Positions 21,824 through 31,636 of a stretch of 64,000 nucleotides of DNA are shown here, in pieces. Numbering within the stretch: the first letter of the stretch is position 1; each line of letters opens with the position of its first letter. Position numbers and translations under genes: made by a program. Origin of the DNA: Fidelibacterota bacterium (lineage in GTDB: Bacteria > Fidelibacterota > Marinisomatia > SCGC-AAA003-L08 > D37C17); assembly GCA_014381415.1 (NCBI GenBank), contig JACNLQ010000049.1, positions 1 through 64,000 on the forward strand, in the 5' to 3' direction. Under the pieces are notes generated by a model. The model ran no database searches. It was not told where the DNA came from and saw only the letters and a program-made list of their open reading frames with translations.

Positions 21824-22435
21824 ATGGTTCAATTATTTATTGATGGTGGTGGGTTTATGTGGCCCATTTTATTTATTTTCATTATTGGCTTTGTATTTGT
21901 GGTAGAACGGCTCTATCATCTTTTCAAAGGTCTATCCAGCAATGAAGAATTTGCATATGAAATTGCCGCAACGGTTAATCAATCAGGGATAGATTCTGCT
22001 AAAACTCAGTGCGAAGGCGCTGTTGGCCCTGTAGCAAATTTATGTTTATCTGCCTTAGACCGTGCTAACCTCGGTGCGGATGAAGCCGAACATGCGCTAG
22101 ATCATTCTGGCAGTATTGAGATGGCATCCATGGAAAAAAATATGACCTGGATTTCACTCTGCATCGCCACTGCTCCCATGTTGGGATTTATAGGAACAGT
22201 TTGGGGAATGATACAGGCGTTTAATGATATTAAGATGGCAAACGATATTTCACCCGCGGTTGTGGCTGGTGGTATTTCAGTTGCCCTCCTTACAACAGCA
22301 TTTGGACTTGTGGTGGCTGTTGTTTTGCAGGTATTCCAAAATGCAGTGTTGTATATTATTGATAATCAAATTGTCACCCTTCAAAAAAGCACCACGGCCC
22401 TGCTTCACGCCATAAAGGATAGTAGTAAAGACTAA
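21824..22435 (+). CDS. exbB: ExbB/TolQ/MotA-type proton channel protein
   Basis: A 203-residue inner-membrane protein with three predicted helices: GGFMWPILFIFIIGFVFVVE at the N-terminus, then two C-terminal helices around LGFIGTVWGMIQAF and VAGGISVALLTTAFGLVVAV. The pattern is that of ExbB/TolQ, which with ExbD forms the proton-driven motor energising TonB or TolA. An AAAAAAGGAC ribosome binding site precedes the ATG. It heads a four-gene set, exbB-exbD-exbD-tonB. Because the last gene has a TonB C-terminal domain, ExbB is a better call than TolQ. Confidence 0.92.
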   Translation: MVQLFIDGGGFMWPILFIFIIGFVFVVERLYHLFKGLSSNEEFAYEIAATVNQSGIDSAKTQCEGAVGPVANLCLSALDRANLGADEAEHALDHSGSIEMASMEKNMTWISLCIATAPMLGFIGTVWGMIQAFNDIKMANDISPAVVAGGISVALLTTAFGLVVAVVLQVFQNAVLYIIDNQIVTLQKSTTALLHAIKDSSKD

Positions 22436-22453
22436 ACTCACCCGGGACGGGAC

Positions 22454-22855
22454 ATGATTAAAAAACAAAGAAGACCCATGCAGGAAATAAATTCGTCTTC
22501 CATGGCGGATATTGCATTTTTATTATTGGTGTTTTTTCTGGTGACCACTACCATTTCCATGGACAAAGGAATCAGCCTGGTTCTCCCATCAGAAGGAAAT
22601 GAGCTTGAAGTAAACCGAAAAAATATTGTCAATATTCTAATGAATGAAAGCGGGAAAGTTCTGCTGGATGATAAACCAACCAAGGTTAATGCCATCAAGG
22701 GAATCGTGGAAAGAAAACTTGCAGGAAATCCAAATCTCATATTCTCTGTTCAAACCCATCCCAGAACCAAGTATCAAAATTATCTGCAGGTATTGGATCA
22801 GCTAAAGGAAGCAAATGCTACAAAAATTTCTATTGCCAATCCCCCGGCTTTTTAG
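22454..22855 (+). CDS. exbD: ExbD/TolR-type biopolymer transport protein (copy 1)
   Basis: A 133-residue protein with one N-terminal transmembrane helix that contains the functional aspartate (MADIAFLLLVFFLVTTTISM, about residues 18-37), followed by a periplasmic domain. The upstream segment QEINSSSMADIAF matches the ExbD/TolR start of helix. It acts with ExbB as the proton-driven motor. A second exbD follows after 6 bp. Two consecutive exbD genes are common in Bacteroidetes-like Ton systems. Confidence 0.92.
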   Translation: MIKKQRRPMQEINSSSMADIAFLLLVFFLVTTTISMDKGISLVLPSEGNELEVNRKNIVNILMNESGKVLLDDKPTKVNAIKGIVERKLAGNPNLIFSVQTHPRTKYQNYLQVLDQLKEANATKISIANPPAF

Positions 22856-22861
22856 TAAACA

Positions 22862-23272
22862 ATGAAAATAGAAAGAAAAACGCATACAAGTAGAGAAATA
22901 TCCACCTCATCCATGCCGGATATTATTTTTATGCTCCTGATATTTTTCATGGTTACAACCGTAATGCGAGAATATGAAGGGTTGGATATCATTATGCCCC
23001 GTGCAAAAATGATTGAAAAGCTGGAAAGCAAAAGGCACACATCCTATGTATGGGCAACAAAAGACGGCCTTGTTTCGGTGGATGACCGGATAATTAATAT
23101 TAATAATTTGTCCGGATTGATGTACAATAAAATAGCTAAAGACCCTAAGATCACAGTTTCATTGAAGTCCGATGAAAAAACAACCATGAAACTCATTACA
23201 GATATTCATACACAACTTCGTACTGCAAACGCATTAAAGCTCAGTTATTCTGCCCTTACGAAGGCACCCTAA
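22862..23272 (+). CDS. exbD: ExbD/TolR-type biopolymer transport protein (copy 2)
   Basis: A 136-residue paralog of the preceding gene. The transmembrane helix is SMPDIIFMLLIFFMVTTVMR, with the conserved Asp at its start. The soluble domain contains ISVDD-like and LKSDEKTT segments. It differs enough from copy 1 to be an old duplication and may form a hetero-oligomeric motor with it. The stop lies 2 bp before the tonB start, so the cluster is probably one operon. Confidence 0.91.
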   Translation: MKIERKTHTSREISTSSMPDIIFMLLIFFMVTTVMREYEGLDIIMPRAKMIEKLESKRHTSYVWATKDGLVSVDDRIININNLSGLMYNKIAKDPKITVSLKSDEKTTMKLITDIHTQLRTANALKLSYSALTKAP

Positions 23273-23274
23273 GT

Positions 23275-23904
23275 ATGATAATTCGCACGGATCCATTATT
23301 AGTTCATTATCCCGTACGCATTCGGGAAGTTACCATTGGAGTTATCCTCTTTTTAACTTTCATGTTTTATTTTTTTCCACGGTTTTTGGGTGAAGGCGAA
23401 CGCACAAGCTACAATGTTATTGATGAAATAGAAACATTTGACATCCCACAAACCGAGCAGATAAAAATACCAGAACCTCCAGCCCGGCCTTCAGTTCCTG
23501 TAGCATCTGAAGATGAATTTTTCGATGAAGATATTACTATAGAAGACACAGATTTTGATGATTTTGAGGATTGGGATGCCCCGCCACCCCCACCATCTGA
23601 AGGTCCTAATGTAAAATTTATACCTTATGATAAAGCTCCAAAACCAAAGATTCCTATTAGACCGGCTTATCCTGAAATTGCACAGGAAGCAGGAATTGAA
23701 GGAACGGTGTATATACAGTTTTTTATTGATGCTAAGGGGAATGTAACCGAGGCGTGGGTTCAGAAAGGCATTCCAAACACGGGGCTGAATGAAGCTGCTT
23801 TAGCTGCTGTTAAAAAATCTAAATGGAAACCCGCCCAACAACGGGATAAAAAGGTCGGTGTGTGGCAAACAGTACCGGTGAAGTTTGAACTAACTTCACA
23901 TTAA
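23275..23904 (+). CDS. tonB: TonB-like energy transducer
   Basis: A 209-residue protein with an N-terminal membrane anchor (VTIGVILFLTFMFYFFPRF) and a long acidic and proline-rich spacer. The spacer includes a DDFEDWDAPPPPPSEGP-like stretch near residue 110. The C-terminal TonB domain has YPEIAQEAGIEGTVYIQFFI, GLNEAALAAVKKSKWKPA and the terminal VPVKFEL. It transmits energy from ExbB/ExbD to outer-membrane TonB-dependent receptors. It is the last gene of the exbB-exbD-exbD-tonB set and indicates an outer membrane in the host. Confidence 0.93.
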   Translation: MIIRTDPLLVHYPVRIREVTIGVILFLTFMFYFFPRFLGEGERTSYNVIDEIETFDIPQTEQIKIPEPPARPSVPVASEDEFFDEDITIEDTDFDDFEDWDAPPPPPSEGPNVKFIPYDKAPKPKIPIRPAYPEIAQEAGIEGTVYIQFFIDAKGNVTEAWVQKGIPNTGLNEAALAAVKKSKWKPAQQRDKKVGVWQTVPVKFELTSH

Positions 23905-23922
23905 AATATGAAGGGAAAATTG

Positions 23923-24429
23923 ATGAATATTAATCTATTGATACTTTGCGGAATAATAATTATTACTACAAGCTGCAACCGCCCAACCGATGCTTCACCA
24001 GATTCAAATCAGGATGCCTTGAATAATAATTCTATATCCACCCAACTAATAGGATCATGGACATTAGATTTGGAAACCATGCAAGACAATGCACCACCAG
24101 AAATCCAGCAAAATATTGAAATGCTATCGATGATGGGCGGTGATCTTTTTAAAATTGATTTTTTAGAAGGTGGAATCGTTAATGAAACCGGATTAGGCGG
24201 TATGAACAGTGCGGGTATTTGGGTAGAAAATGGGAAGGGTGTCTCTGTCACCTTTGAACCAAACGAAATGCAGAAAGAAATGCTGGAAAGAGCAAAAGAA
24301 TCATCTCCGGAAATGGTTATAGAAATACAAAACCAACTTCAAAGGGATATTCAATTAGTTGGTCCACATCTTATTTTTGAATTTAGCATGGGACCCAGAA
24401 AACTAACTTTTTATCTTACAAAATTTTAG
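23923..24429 (+). CDS. Putative lipoprotein of unknown function
   Basis: A lipoprotein of about 168 residues: a hydrophobic signal (INLLILCGIIIITTSC) ends in a lipobox with Cys, followed by a low-complexity N/D/S linker. I choose the ATG at 23923 because AAGGGA lies 7 nt upstream; an ATG at 23908 would add five residues. The C-terminal part is a small beta-rich domain with GSWTLDLETMQ and a final RKLTFYLTKF, reminiscent of lipocalin-like lipoproteins, but I do not recognise a family. It directly follows tonB, so a cell-envelope role is possible. Confidence 0.7.
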   Translation: MNINLLILCGIIIITTSCNRPTDASPDSNQDALNNNSISTQLIGSWTLDLETMQDNAPPEIQQNIEMLSMMGGDLFKIDFLEGGIVNETGLGGMNSAGIWVENGKGVSVTFEPNEMQKEMLERAKESSPEMVIEIQNQLQRDIQLVGPHLIFEFSMGPRKLTFYLTKF

Positions 24430-24455
24430 TAAACGAAACCTTAATTCTGATTGCT

Positions 24456-24483
24456 AAAAAGGGTTGAATTTCAATCCCTTTTT
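24456..24483. terminator. Bidirectional rho-independent terminator
   Basis: AAAAAGGGTTGAA pairs with TTCAATCCCTTTTT, giving a strong stem with one bulge and A/T tracts on both sides. It lies between the plus-strand lipoprotein gene and the convergent minus-strand sdhB, so it can stop both transcripts. Confidence 0.8.
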
Positions 24484-24514
24484 CATTTCTAGTTAAATAT
24501 ATTTTCCAGAGATA

Positions 24515-25252
24515 TTAAAAACTGGCTTTTAGAAATTCCCTATTAAGGCGAGCAATATTTTCCACTGAAATTTCTTTAGGGCATTCTACTTCACATGCTG
24601 ATGTATTGGTACAATTACCAAAGCCTTCAATATCCATTTGTGCCACCATATTTGAAACTCGGTTTTTTCTTTCCACTTGACCCTGGGGTAATAGCGCGTA
24701 TTGAGTAACCTTTGCACCTACAAATAACATGGCAGAAGAATTTTTACACGTTGCTACACAGGCACCACAGCCAATACAAGCGGCAGCATCAAATGCAAGA
24801 TCTACATCGTTTTTTAATATGGGAGTGGCGTTGGCATCTGGGACACCACCTGTATTTACAGATACATATCCACCAGACTCCATCACTCTGTCAAAGGAGC
24901 TGCGATCAACAACTAAATCTCTAATTACTGGGAAAGAATTAGCTCGCCAAGGCTCCACCACTAATGTTTCCCCATCTTTGAAACTACGCATATGTAATTG
25001 GCAGGAAGTGACCCCTTTTAGAGGACCATGAGCTCTGCCATTTATCATTATACCACAGGTGCCACAAATACCTTCTCTGCAGTCATGGTCAAATGAAATA
25101 GGATCTTTTCCTTGGCGAATCAAATTATTATTTAGCTTATCCATCATTTCAAAAAAGGACATATCTTCGGAAACATTATCAACTGGATAAGATACAAATT
25201 CACCAGCCGAAGTAGGACTACTTTGTCTCCATGCCTGTACAGTGATTTTCAT
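24515..25252 (-). CDS. sdhB: Succinate dehydrogenase / fumarate reductase iron-sulfur subunit
   Basis: Electron-transfer subunit of complex II, 245 residues. The [2Fe-2S] ligands are in [10 protein letters not shown] with a later Cys in GVTSCQL. The [4Fe-4S] and [3Fe-4S] clusters are in [11 protein letters not shown] and the C-terminal CEVECPKEI. The N-terminal layout (ITVQAWRQ start) is the form seen with single b558-type membrane subunits. Its ATG overlaps the sdhA stop by one base (TAATG). It is the last gene of sdhC-sdhA-sdhB, and a terminator follows. Confidence 0.95.
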   Translation of the reverse strand: MKITVQAWRQSSPTSAGEFVSYPVDNVSEDMSFFEMMDKLNNNLIRQGKDPISFDHDCREGICGTCGIMINGRAHGPLKGVTSCQLHMRSFKDGETLVVEPWRANSFPVIRDLVVDRSSFDRVMESGGYVSVNTGGVPDANATPILKNDVDLAFDAAACIGCGACVATCKNSSAMLFVGAKVTQYALLPQGQVERKNRVSNMVAQMDIEGFGNCTNTSACEVECPKEISVENIARLNREFLKASF

Positions 25253-27165
25253 TATTTATAACTCCTTGTCGTCAAGCCTACTTCATCAAAAATTAAATCC
25301 TCTTTATGGAGTTCTGGTTTATTATTTGCACCTTTAAATTCCCATGCTGCCACATAAGCAAAGTCATTATCATTCCGCTTGGCTTCATTTTCACTAGTTT
25401 GATATTCTTCCCTAAAATGCCCACCACAGGATTCTTCCCGATTCAAGGCATCTCTTGCCATCAATTCACCCAATTCTAAGAAATCTGCTAAGCGGCTGGC
25501 TTTTTCTAATTCAGGATTAAATTCATTTAATCCACCGGGAATTGAAACATTAGACCAAAATTCTTCTCGAAGTTGGGGAATGAGATCTAAGGCTTTATTT
25601 AGCCCTTCTTTATTTCGTGCCATACCCACATATTCCCACATAATTTTCCCCAACTCTTTATGGATATCATCTACCGTTTTTGTACCTTTTATAGCCATCA
25701 TTTTTTCCAAATTGGTCTGTATATTTTTCTCAGCGGTTTTAAAAGCTTCATGAGAAGAATTGATATCCTGCAGACCACCCCTTGCCAGATAATCGCCTAT
25801 TGTATAGGGGATGATAAAATATCCATCTGCTAAACCCTGCATAAGTGCACTGGCACCTAAACGATTGGCACCATGATCTGAAAAATTCGCTTCACCTAAA
25901 ATATGTAATCCCGGTACTGTGGACATAAGGTTATAATCTACCCAAAGTCCACCCATGGTATAATGTACCGCAGGATAAATTTTCATAGGTGTTTCGTAAG
26001 GATTCTCCCCGGTAATTTGTTTGTACATATCAAAAAGATTACCATATTTTTCAGATACCCAATCTTTACCGTTTCGCTGCATCACATCTTCAAAATCAAG
26101 ATAGACTGCCAATTTTGTAGGTCCCACACCATGACCTTTATCGCACATTTCTTTGGCACGGCGAGAAGCAACATCACGAGGTACCAAATTGCCGAATGAG
26201 GGGTAGAGTCTTTCTAGATAATAATCCCGTTCATCTTCAGAAATATCCTTAGGGTTTCGATCATCGCCCTGTTTTTTTGGAACCCATACACGACCGTCAT
26301 TCCGCAAACTTTCACTCATTAGGGTGAGTTTGGATTGTTGATCACTTGAAACAGGAATACAGGTGGGATGAATTTGAGTGAAGCAAGGGTTGGCAAAATA
26401 AGCCCCCTGTTTATGTGCTCTCCAAGAGGCCGTAACATTTGATGCCATGGCATTGGTAGAGAGATAAAAAACGTTTCCATATCCACCAGTAGCCAAAATA
26501 ACGGCGTGTGCTGAGTGGCTGGTAATTTCTCCAGTTACTAAATTTCGAGTGATTATTCCTCTGGCTTTTCCATCTACTTTTACAACATCCAACATATCAT
26601 GGCGAGGGAAAAATTCAACTTTACCGGTGTTCATTTGACGAACTAATGACGAATATACACCCAATAATAATTGTTGTCCGGTCTGACCTCTGGCATAGAA
26701 TGTACGGGAAACTTGTGCTCCTCCAAATGAGCGGTTATCTAATAGGCCTCCATATTCCCTAGCAAAGGGAACTCCTTGTGCCACACACTGATCAATAATA
26801 TGATTGCTCACTTCAGCCAAACGATAAACGTTGGATTCTCTGGCGCGGTAGTCTCCGCCCTTCACAGTGTCATAGAAAAGACGGTAGATACTGTCTCCAT
26901 CATTGGGATAATTCTTGGCAGCATTGATCCCACCTTGAGCTGCAATACTATGAGCTCGCCTAGGTGATTCATGGTATGAGAATGCTTTCACATTATAACC
27001 CAATTCTGCCATTGTTGCTGCTGCTGCCCCGCCGGCTAAGCCTGTACCCACTACAATAACGTCATATTTTCGTTTATTGGCAGGGTTCACCAGTTTTATG
27101 CCAAATTTATGGTTGGTCCATTTTTGGGAAACGGATCCTTCTGGAATTTTTGAATTAAGTGTCAT
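25252..27165 (-). CDS. sdhA: Succinate dehydrogenase / fumarate reductase flavoprotein subunit
   Basis: Catalytic FAD subunit, 637 residues. The FAD-binding motif [20 protein letters not shown] lies near residue 34. The covalent-FAD segment [14 protein letters not shown] (with the preceding HS) is present, as are [14 protein letters not shown] and HPTCIP in the substrate region. The C-terminal part contains [12 protein letters not shown] and [13 protein letters not shown]. It oxidises succinate to fumarate in the respiratory chain, or the reverse. It lies between sdhC (9-bp gap) and sdhB. Confidence 0.96.
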   Translation of the reverse strand: MTLNSKIPEGSVSQKWTNHKFGIKLVNPANKRKYDVIVVGTGLAGGAAAATMAELGYNVKAFSYHESPRRAHSIAAQGGINAAKNYPNDGDSIYRLFYDTVKGGDYRARESNVYRLAEVSNHIIDQCVAQGVPFAREYGGLLDNRSFGGAQVSRTFYARGQTGQQLLLGVYSSLVRQMNTGKVEFFPRHDMLDVVKVDGKARGIITRNLVTGEITSHSAHAVILATGGYGNVFYLSTNAMASNVTASWRAHKQGAYFANPCFTQIHPTCIPVSSDQQSKLTLMSESLRNDGRVWVPKKQGDDRNPKDISEDERDYYLERLYPSFGNLVPRDVASRRAKEMCDKGHGVGPTKLAVYLDFEDVMQRNGKDWVSEKYGNLFDMYKQITGENPYETPMKIYPAVHYTMGGLWVDYNLMSTVPGLHILGEANFSDHGANRLGASALMQGLADGYFIIPYTIGDYLARGGLQDINSSHEAFKTAEKNIQTNLEKMMAIKGTKTVDDIHKELGKIMWEYVGMARNKEGLNKALDLIPQLREEFWSNVSIPGGLNEFNPELEKASRLADFLELGELMARDALNREESCGGHFREEYQTSENEAKRNDNDFAYVAAWEFKGANNKPELHKEDLIFDEVGLTTRSYK

Positions 27166-27174
27166 AATCGATTT

Positions 27175-27837
27175 TTATTTAATAAAGCCAAAATATACAG
27201 GAATAGAAATGAAGCCCAAAGGGATTACCAGCCAAAAGAAGACGGCGACTGTTTCAATGAGGCTCTTATAGCGGGAATCTCCTACGCCAAAGGTCTGGAA
27301 AGCAGATTGAAATCCGTGTCGTAGATGCAAGGCAAGTAATAATAATGCCAATATGTAAAATCCGGCTATTAATGGATTATTATAGCCAACTTTGCTGTTA
27401 ATCACAACATCATAAAAATCGGCGTCAGCTGAATGCATATTCTGAAAGCTATACCAAAAAGTTTGGAGATGGAAAACCAGAAAAATAAATACGATACTTC
27501 CAGAAATTGCCATGGATCGACTATGTAATTTAGTCGTTTCAGGACCCGGCGAGATTTTATATGAGATTGATTTAGCTCTTTTGTTTTCAAGTGTAACTCG
27601 AATCCCACTAATAATATGGGCTAAAAACAGCAGCGTAAGAATTACCTCTGCAAATCTTACCACGGGTTTCATATTTGCCAGAGAATGAACATAATTATTA
27701 AACATTTCTGCGCCACCAAAGAGCATTAGATTTCCTAATAAGTGGGTGGCTAAAAATAAGGAAAGCAGAATCCCCGTTGTTGCCATGAGAATTTTTTTAC
27801 CAATAGAAGATTGAAAAAAAGTAAAAATCCAGGTCAT
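27175..27837 (-). CDS. sdhC: Succinate dehydrogenase cytochrome b558 subunit
   Basis: A 220-residue membrane anchor with five hydrophobic helices. His residues within LFLATHLLGNLMLFGG, FLAHIISGIRV, IFLVFHLQTFWY and LLALHLRHGFQSAF fit di-heme ligation in b558-type subunits. It passes electrons from SdhB to quinone. It is the first gene of the minus-strand sdhCAB operon. The 120-bp gap upstream of its start is the likely promoter region. Confidence 0.92.
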   Translation of the reverse strand: MTWIFTFFQSSIGKKILMATTGILLSLFLATHLLGNLMLFGGAEMFNNYVHSLANMKPVVRFAEVILTLLFLAHIISGIRVTLENKRAKSISYKISPGPETTKLHSRSMAISGSIVFIFLVFHLQTFWYSFQNMHSADADFYDVVINSKVGYNNPLIAGFYILALLLLALHLRHGFQSAFQTFGVGDSRYKSLIETVAVFFWLVIPLGFISIPVYFGFIK

Positions 27838-27960
27838 TTATTTTAAATTAATTTTTGGTGTTAAATTGTTTATCCATTATTTTACTTATCTACCTTATTA
27901 TAACAATTTATTATTTCAAAGAGGAATATGGTGGATATAAAAATAATACCATTCTTGCAT

Positions 27961-28326
27961 TCACTTCGAAACCATTATCCCCAAGGCGATTCCCATAATT
28001 CCTAAAACAACACTGCCAAAAACATAAATGGCAGTCATTTTAAACTGCCCCGTTTTCAACAGTTCAATTGATTCTAATCCGAATGTTGAGAAAGTGGTGA
28101 AACCACCTAAAACACCAATCACGGTAAATTCTTTTATGGGAATGTTAGAATTTTTTTCTAATCCCAATCCAACAAAAGCTCCTAACAATATACAGCCGAA
28201 AAAATTAACAGCAAAAGTTCCTAGGGGAAAGCCGAATCGGGAAAACTGGGAAAACCAGGTGCTGGTAATATAACGCAAAGCAGCACCAATAAAACCACCG
28301 GTACCCACAAATACAATTTCTTTCAT
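27961..28326 (-). CDS. crcB: Fluoride efflux channel CrcB/Fluc
   Basis: A 121-residue four-helix membrane protein of the Fluc family: GGFIGAALRYITS at the N-terminus, AVNFFGCILLGAFVG in the second helix, and GVLGGFTTFSTFGLE, the signature with the phenylalanines lining the pore. It exports fluoride as an antiparallel dimer. It starts 10 bp after the SpoVG-like stop, leaving no room for a fluoride riboswitch directly in front. Confidence 0.94.
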   Translation of the reverse strand: MKEIVFVGTGGFIGAALRYITSTWFSQFSRFGFPLGTFAVNFFGCILLGAFVGLGLEKNSNIPIKEFTVIGVLGGFTTFSTFGLESIELLKTGQFKMTAIYVFGSVVLGIMGIALGIMVSK

Positions 28327-28336
28327 TCAGCGGATA

Positions 28337-28684
28337 TTAAAATGGAACATCTTCATCAGAAAATGGAGTTGCAACCGGAGCGTCTGCCATTTCTGGTTGA
28401 GGGGGTGGAAAATCATCATTTCCCATTCCAGGTGGTGATGACATAACTTCCTGACCATAGGTTTTTATAGCCAATTGATTTACCCGTTCTTTCACATCCC
28501 GATCAGCCCAAATAGTATCATGATATTCATCATCGCTTCCCTTTTGACTGGGGAACCCTACGAACAATCCATTTATTCCTTCTACCAGTTTAAATCCTTT
28601 AAGCGTGAAGCCATCTTCTGTTTGTAAATCAAAAAATGCACGGATTTTACCCCAGTTGCCCTTATTCATTCGTTCAATTTTCAA
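28337..28684 (-). CDS. SpoVG-domain protein with SSB-like acidic C-terminal tip
   Basis: A 115-residue protein. Residues 1-75 match the SpoVG family: GKIRAFFDLQTEDGFTLKGF, then LVEGINGLFVGFPSQ and YHDTIW. SpoVG proteins bind nucleic acid. The rest is a Pro/Met/Asp-rich disordered tail ending in DEDVPF, which closely resembles the DDDIPF tip that SSB uses to recruit partner proteins. The start is TTG at 28684, supported by GAGGAAA 9 nt upstream; an ATG five codons later is the alternative. It is followed by crcB. Confidence 0.8.
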   Translation of the reverse strand: MKIERMNKGNWGKIRAFFDLQTEDGFTLKGFKLVEGINGLFVGFPSQKGSDDEYHDTIWADRDVKERVNQLAIKTYGQEVMSSPPGMGNDDFPPPQPEMADAPVATPFSDEDVPF

Positions 28685-28942
28685 TGTAAATTTCCTCTAT
28701 TAATGTGGCTATAAATTTAAAGTGTAATTTGCATGTGGGACAAAGAGGAATTGGATTTTTATTGATAATTTTAGCAGTTTGAAATACCTATTGTAACCCA
28801 GGTGTAGAAAACCAGATTTAATGTGGTTATGAATTGGGAATTTAAAATCTCATTGCCGGCGGCACCTCAATATCTTGGTCGTGTTAATGAAAAAACAGTA
28901 ATTTTGATCATCAATTTTCTATACAATGAAGGAATTAAATTA

Positions 28943-31636
28943 ATGCAACAGGTATATTTTTTTGGAAATGGCAAGGCGGATGCTACTGCCAAAGATAAAA
29001 ACCTTGTAGGTGGCAAGGGCGCCAATCTGGCTGAAATGACAAACCTTGGAATGCCTGTTCCTCCCGGCTGTACAATTAGCACAAAAATCTGTAATAATTT
29101 TATGGATGCCGGTGAATTTTCTGACCACTTAAAAAAGGAAGTCCAAAATGCTCTTTTAGAAATAGAAAAAATAATGGGACAAAAGTTTGGCGACCCTGAC
29201 AATCCCCTGTTGGTGTCTGTTCGCTCAGGGGCTCGACAGTCCATGCCGGGTATGATGGAGACAGTGTTGAATGTTGGCCTGACCACCAAAACTATTTCTG
29301 GTCTAACTAAGAAGTCGGGAGATGAACGTTTTGTATATGATGCCTATCGCCGCCTCATTACAATGTATGCCGATGTGGTGATGGAAAAAGCAGCGGACAT
29401 TGAACCTCAAGAAGGTGAGGGAATTCGGGAAAAGCTAGATAAAATCATGGAAAATTTGAAATCTCAACAAGGAATTGAAAGCGAATCAAAACTATCAGCG
29501 GAAAATATAAAAAAACTGTGTAACCAATATAAAATTGAAGTTGCTAAAACATTTGGAGCAGAATTTCCAGATGATCCATCTATTCAATTATGGGGTGCAA
29601 TTACAGCTGTTTTTAAATCATGGAATGGAAAAAGAGCCATTAGTTTTCGTGAAATAGATAAAATTCCTCATCACTGGGGAACAGCTGTAAACATCCAAGC
29701 CATGGTATACGGAAATATGGGCGACAACTGTGCTACAGGGGTGGGGTTTACCCGAAATCCTGCTACAGGTGAAAATGTATTTTTTGGTGAATGGCTACCC
29801 AATGCACAGGGTGAAGATGTAGTAGCCGGACTGCGAACACCCAATCCACTGAACAATTTAAATAAAATAAGTGATTCACCAAACCTGCCCAGCCTGGAAG
29901 ATAGTATGCCCAAAATTTATGAAGAATTGGATGCCATTCAAAAAAGGTTAGAGATACATTACAATGATATGCAGGATATTGAGTTTACAATTCAGAATGG
30001 GCGCTTATGGATGCTGCAGACCCGTACGGGAAAACGAAACGGACCAGCAGCTGTACGGATGGCAGTTGAAATGCTGGAAGAAGGAATGATAGATGAAAAG
30101 ACAGCCTTAATGAGGGTGCAACCGGAGAACCTGGATGAAATTATGCACCCAATGTTGGATGTAGAGGCTGAGAAAAATTCTGAGTTGTTGGCAAAGGGAT
30201 TGCCTGCAGGTCCCGGCGGAGCTTCGGGGCAGATTGTGTTTACAGCAGATGAAGCTGAGACATGGCAAAAAAATGGTAATAGGGTAATTTTGGTTAGGAA
30301 TGAAACTTCACCTGAAGATGTACACGGCATGTTTGCCTCTGAAGCAATACTTACTGCTCGAGGTGGAATGACTTCACACGCAGCCTTGGTGGCAAGGGGG
30401 TGGGGCAAATGTTGTGTGGTGGGATGTGCTGACATTAGAATATCCGCAGTTGATAAAACATTATCTGTTAATGGTATTATTTTACAAGAAGGAGACTGGC
30501 TCACTTTAAATGGCAGCAACGGGAACGTTTATCATGGGCAGATTCCACTGAAAGCGGTGAATTTGACAGAGAACATACATTTTCAAGCGCTCATGAAAAT
30601 AACGGATAATTATCGCAAAATGGGTGTGCGGACAAATGCCGATAGTCCAACAGATGCAAAGCAGGCGCGGGAATTTGGTGCAGAAGGAATAGGCCTTTGC
30701 CGGACAGAACATATGTTTTTTGATCCTGGGCGAATTTTAGCAATGCGAGAAATGATTGTATCAGACAATGAAGAAGACAGACGAAAAACTATCATGAAAC
30801 TTCTCCCCTACCAACGGGAAGATTTCTTCGGAATATTAAAAGCCATGGCTCCCCATCCAGTTACCATTCGATTATTAGATCCGCCCTTACATGAATTTCT
30901 ACCTCAAGATGAAGACCAAATTTTTAAATTAGCAGAAGCGTTGAATATTACTACTGAAGAGCTAAATGCGCGAATCGAGAAACTACATGAATTAAATCCA
31001 ATGTTGGGACACAGGGGTTGTCGACTGGGAATATCTTATCCAGAAATTACGGAAATGCAGACACGGGCTATATTTGAAGCTACGGCAAGATTGATAAAGG
31101 AAAAAGTTTCTCCCTTTCCTGAAGTGATGGTACCATTAGTGGGATCTGTAGCTGAATTTGTTCACCAAAAAAAAATAATTAATGAAATGGCTGAAACTGT
31201 GAAAAAGGAAACAGACACCCAATTTGATTATTTAGTGGGTACGATGATTGAATTGCCCCGTGCATGTGCAACTGCAGATCAAATTGCAGAAGAGGCACAG
31301 TTCTTTTCGTTCGGAACCAATGATCTCACCCAAACCACTTACGGATTTTCCAGGGATGATATTGGTGGATTCCTTCCGGACTATTTGGATCAAAAAATAT
31401 TCCAATCGGATCCGTTTCAGTCCATTGACCAAGAGGGGGTTGGAAGCCTGGTTAAAATGGGAGTTAAAAAAGGGCGGTCTGTAAATTCAGAGCTGAAAAT
31501 TGGTATTTGCGGAGAACATGGTGGAGACCCCGACTCTATTCAGTTTTTCCATAAAACGGGGCTAGATTATGTAAGCTGTTCACCTTTCAGGGTGCCTATC
31601 GCAAGACTGTCTTCGGCACAGGCAGAGGTGTATTAA
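28943..31636 (+). CDS. ppdK: Pyruvate, phosphate dikinase
   Basis: Interconverts pyruvate, ATP and phosphate with phosphoenolpyruvate, AMP and pyrophosphate. The start at ATG 28943 (897 residues) is supported by GAAGGA 9 nt upstream and by the conserved N-terminal VYFFGNGKADAT; an upstream in-frame ATG adds about 40 unrelated residues. The nucleotide domain has GGKGANLAEM and VRSGARQSMPGMM. The phosphohistidine loop is GGMTSHAALVARGWGK (His near residue 477). The C-terminal PEP domain has GLCRTEHMFF, FGTNDLTQTTYGFSRDD and GICGEHGGDP. Its stop overlaps the convergent LRR gene stop by 4 nt. Confidence 0.96.
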   Translation: MQQVYFFGNGKADATAKDKNLVGGKGANLAEMTNLGMPVPPGCTISTKICNNFMDAGEFSDHLKKEVQNALLEIEKIMGQKFGDPDNPLLVSVRSGARQSMPGMMETVLNVGLTTKTISGLTKKSGDERFVYDAYRRLITMYADVVMEKAADIEPQEGEGIREKLDKIMENLKSQQGIESESKLSAENIKKLCNQYKIEVAKTFGAEFPDDPSIQLWGAITAVFKSWNGKRAISFREIDKIPHHWGTAVNIQAMVYGNMGDNCATGVGFTRNPATGENVFFGEWLPNAQGEDVVAGLRTPNPLNNLNKISDSPNLPSLEDSMPKIYEELDAIQKRLEIHYNDMQDIEFTIQNGRLWMLQTRTGKRNGPAAVRMAVEMLEEGMIDEKTALMRVQPENLDEIMHPMLDVEAEKNSELLAKGLPAGPGGASGQIVFTADEAETWQKNGNRVILVRNETSPEDVHGMFASEAILTARGGMTSHAALVARGWGKCCVVGCADIRISAVDKTLSVNGIILQEGDWLTLNGSNGNVYHGQIPLKAVNLTENIHFQALMKITDNYRKMGVRTNADSPTDAKQAREFGAEGIGLCRTEHMFFDPGRILAMREMIVSDNEEDRRKTIMKLLPYQREDFFGILKAMAPHPVTIRLLDPPLHEFLPQDEDQIFKLAEALNITTEELNARIEKLHELNPMLGHRGCRLGISYPEITEMQTRAIFEATARLIKEKVSPFPEVMVPLVGSVAEFVHQKKIINEMAETVKKETDTQFDYLVGTMIELPRACATADQIAEEAQFFSFGTNDLTQTTYGFSRDDIGGFLPDYLDQKIFQSDPFQSIDQEGVGSLVKMGVKKGRSVNSELKIGICGEHGGDPDSIQFFHKTGLDYVSCSPFRVPIARLSSAQAEVY

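Noticed and set aside
28327..28336. Fluoride riboswitch before crcB
   Set aside because: Only 10 bp separate crcB from the upstream gene, too short for the motif.
29992..30519. Minus-strand open frame of 175 codons inside ppdK
   Set aside because: Antisense to the conserved phosphohistidine region; no recognisable domain.
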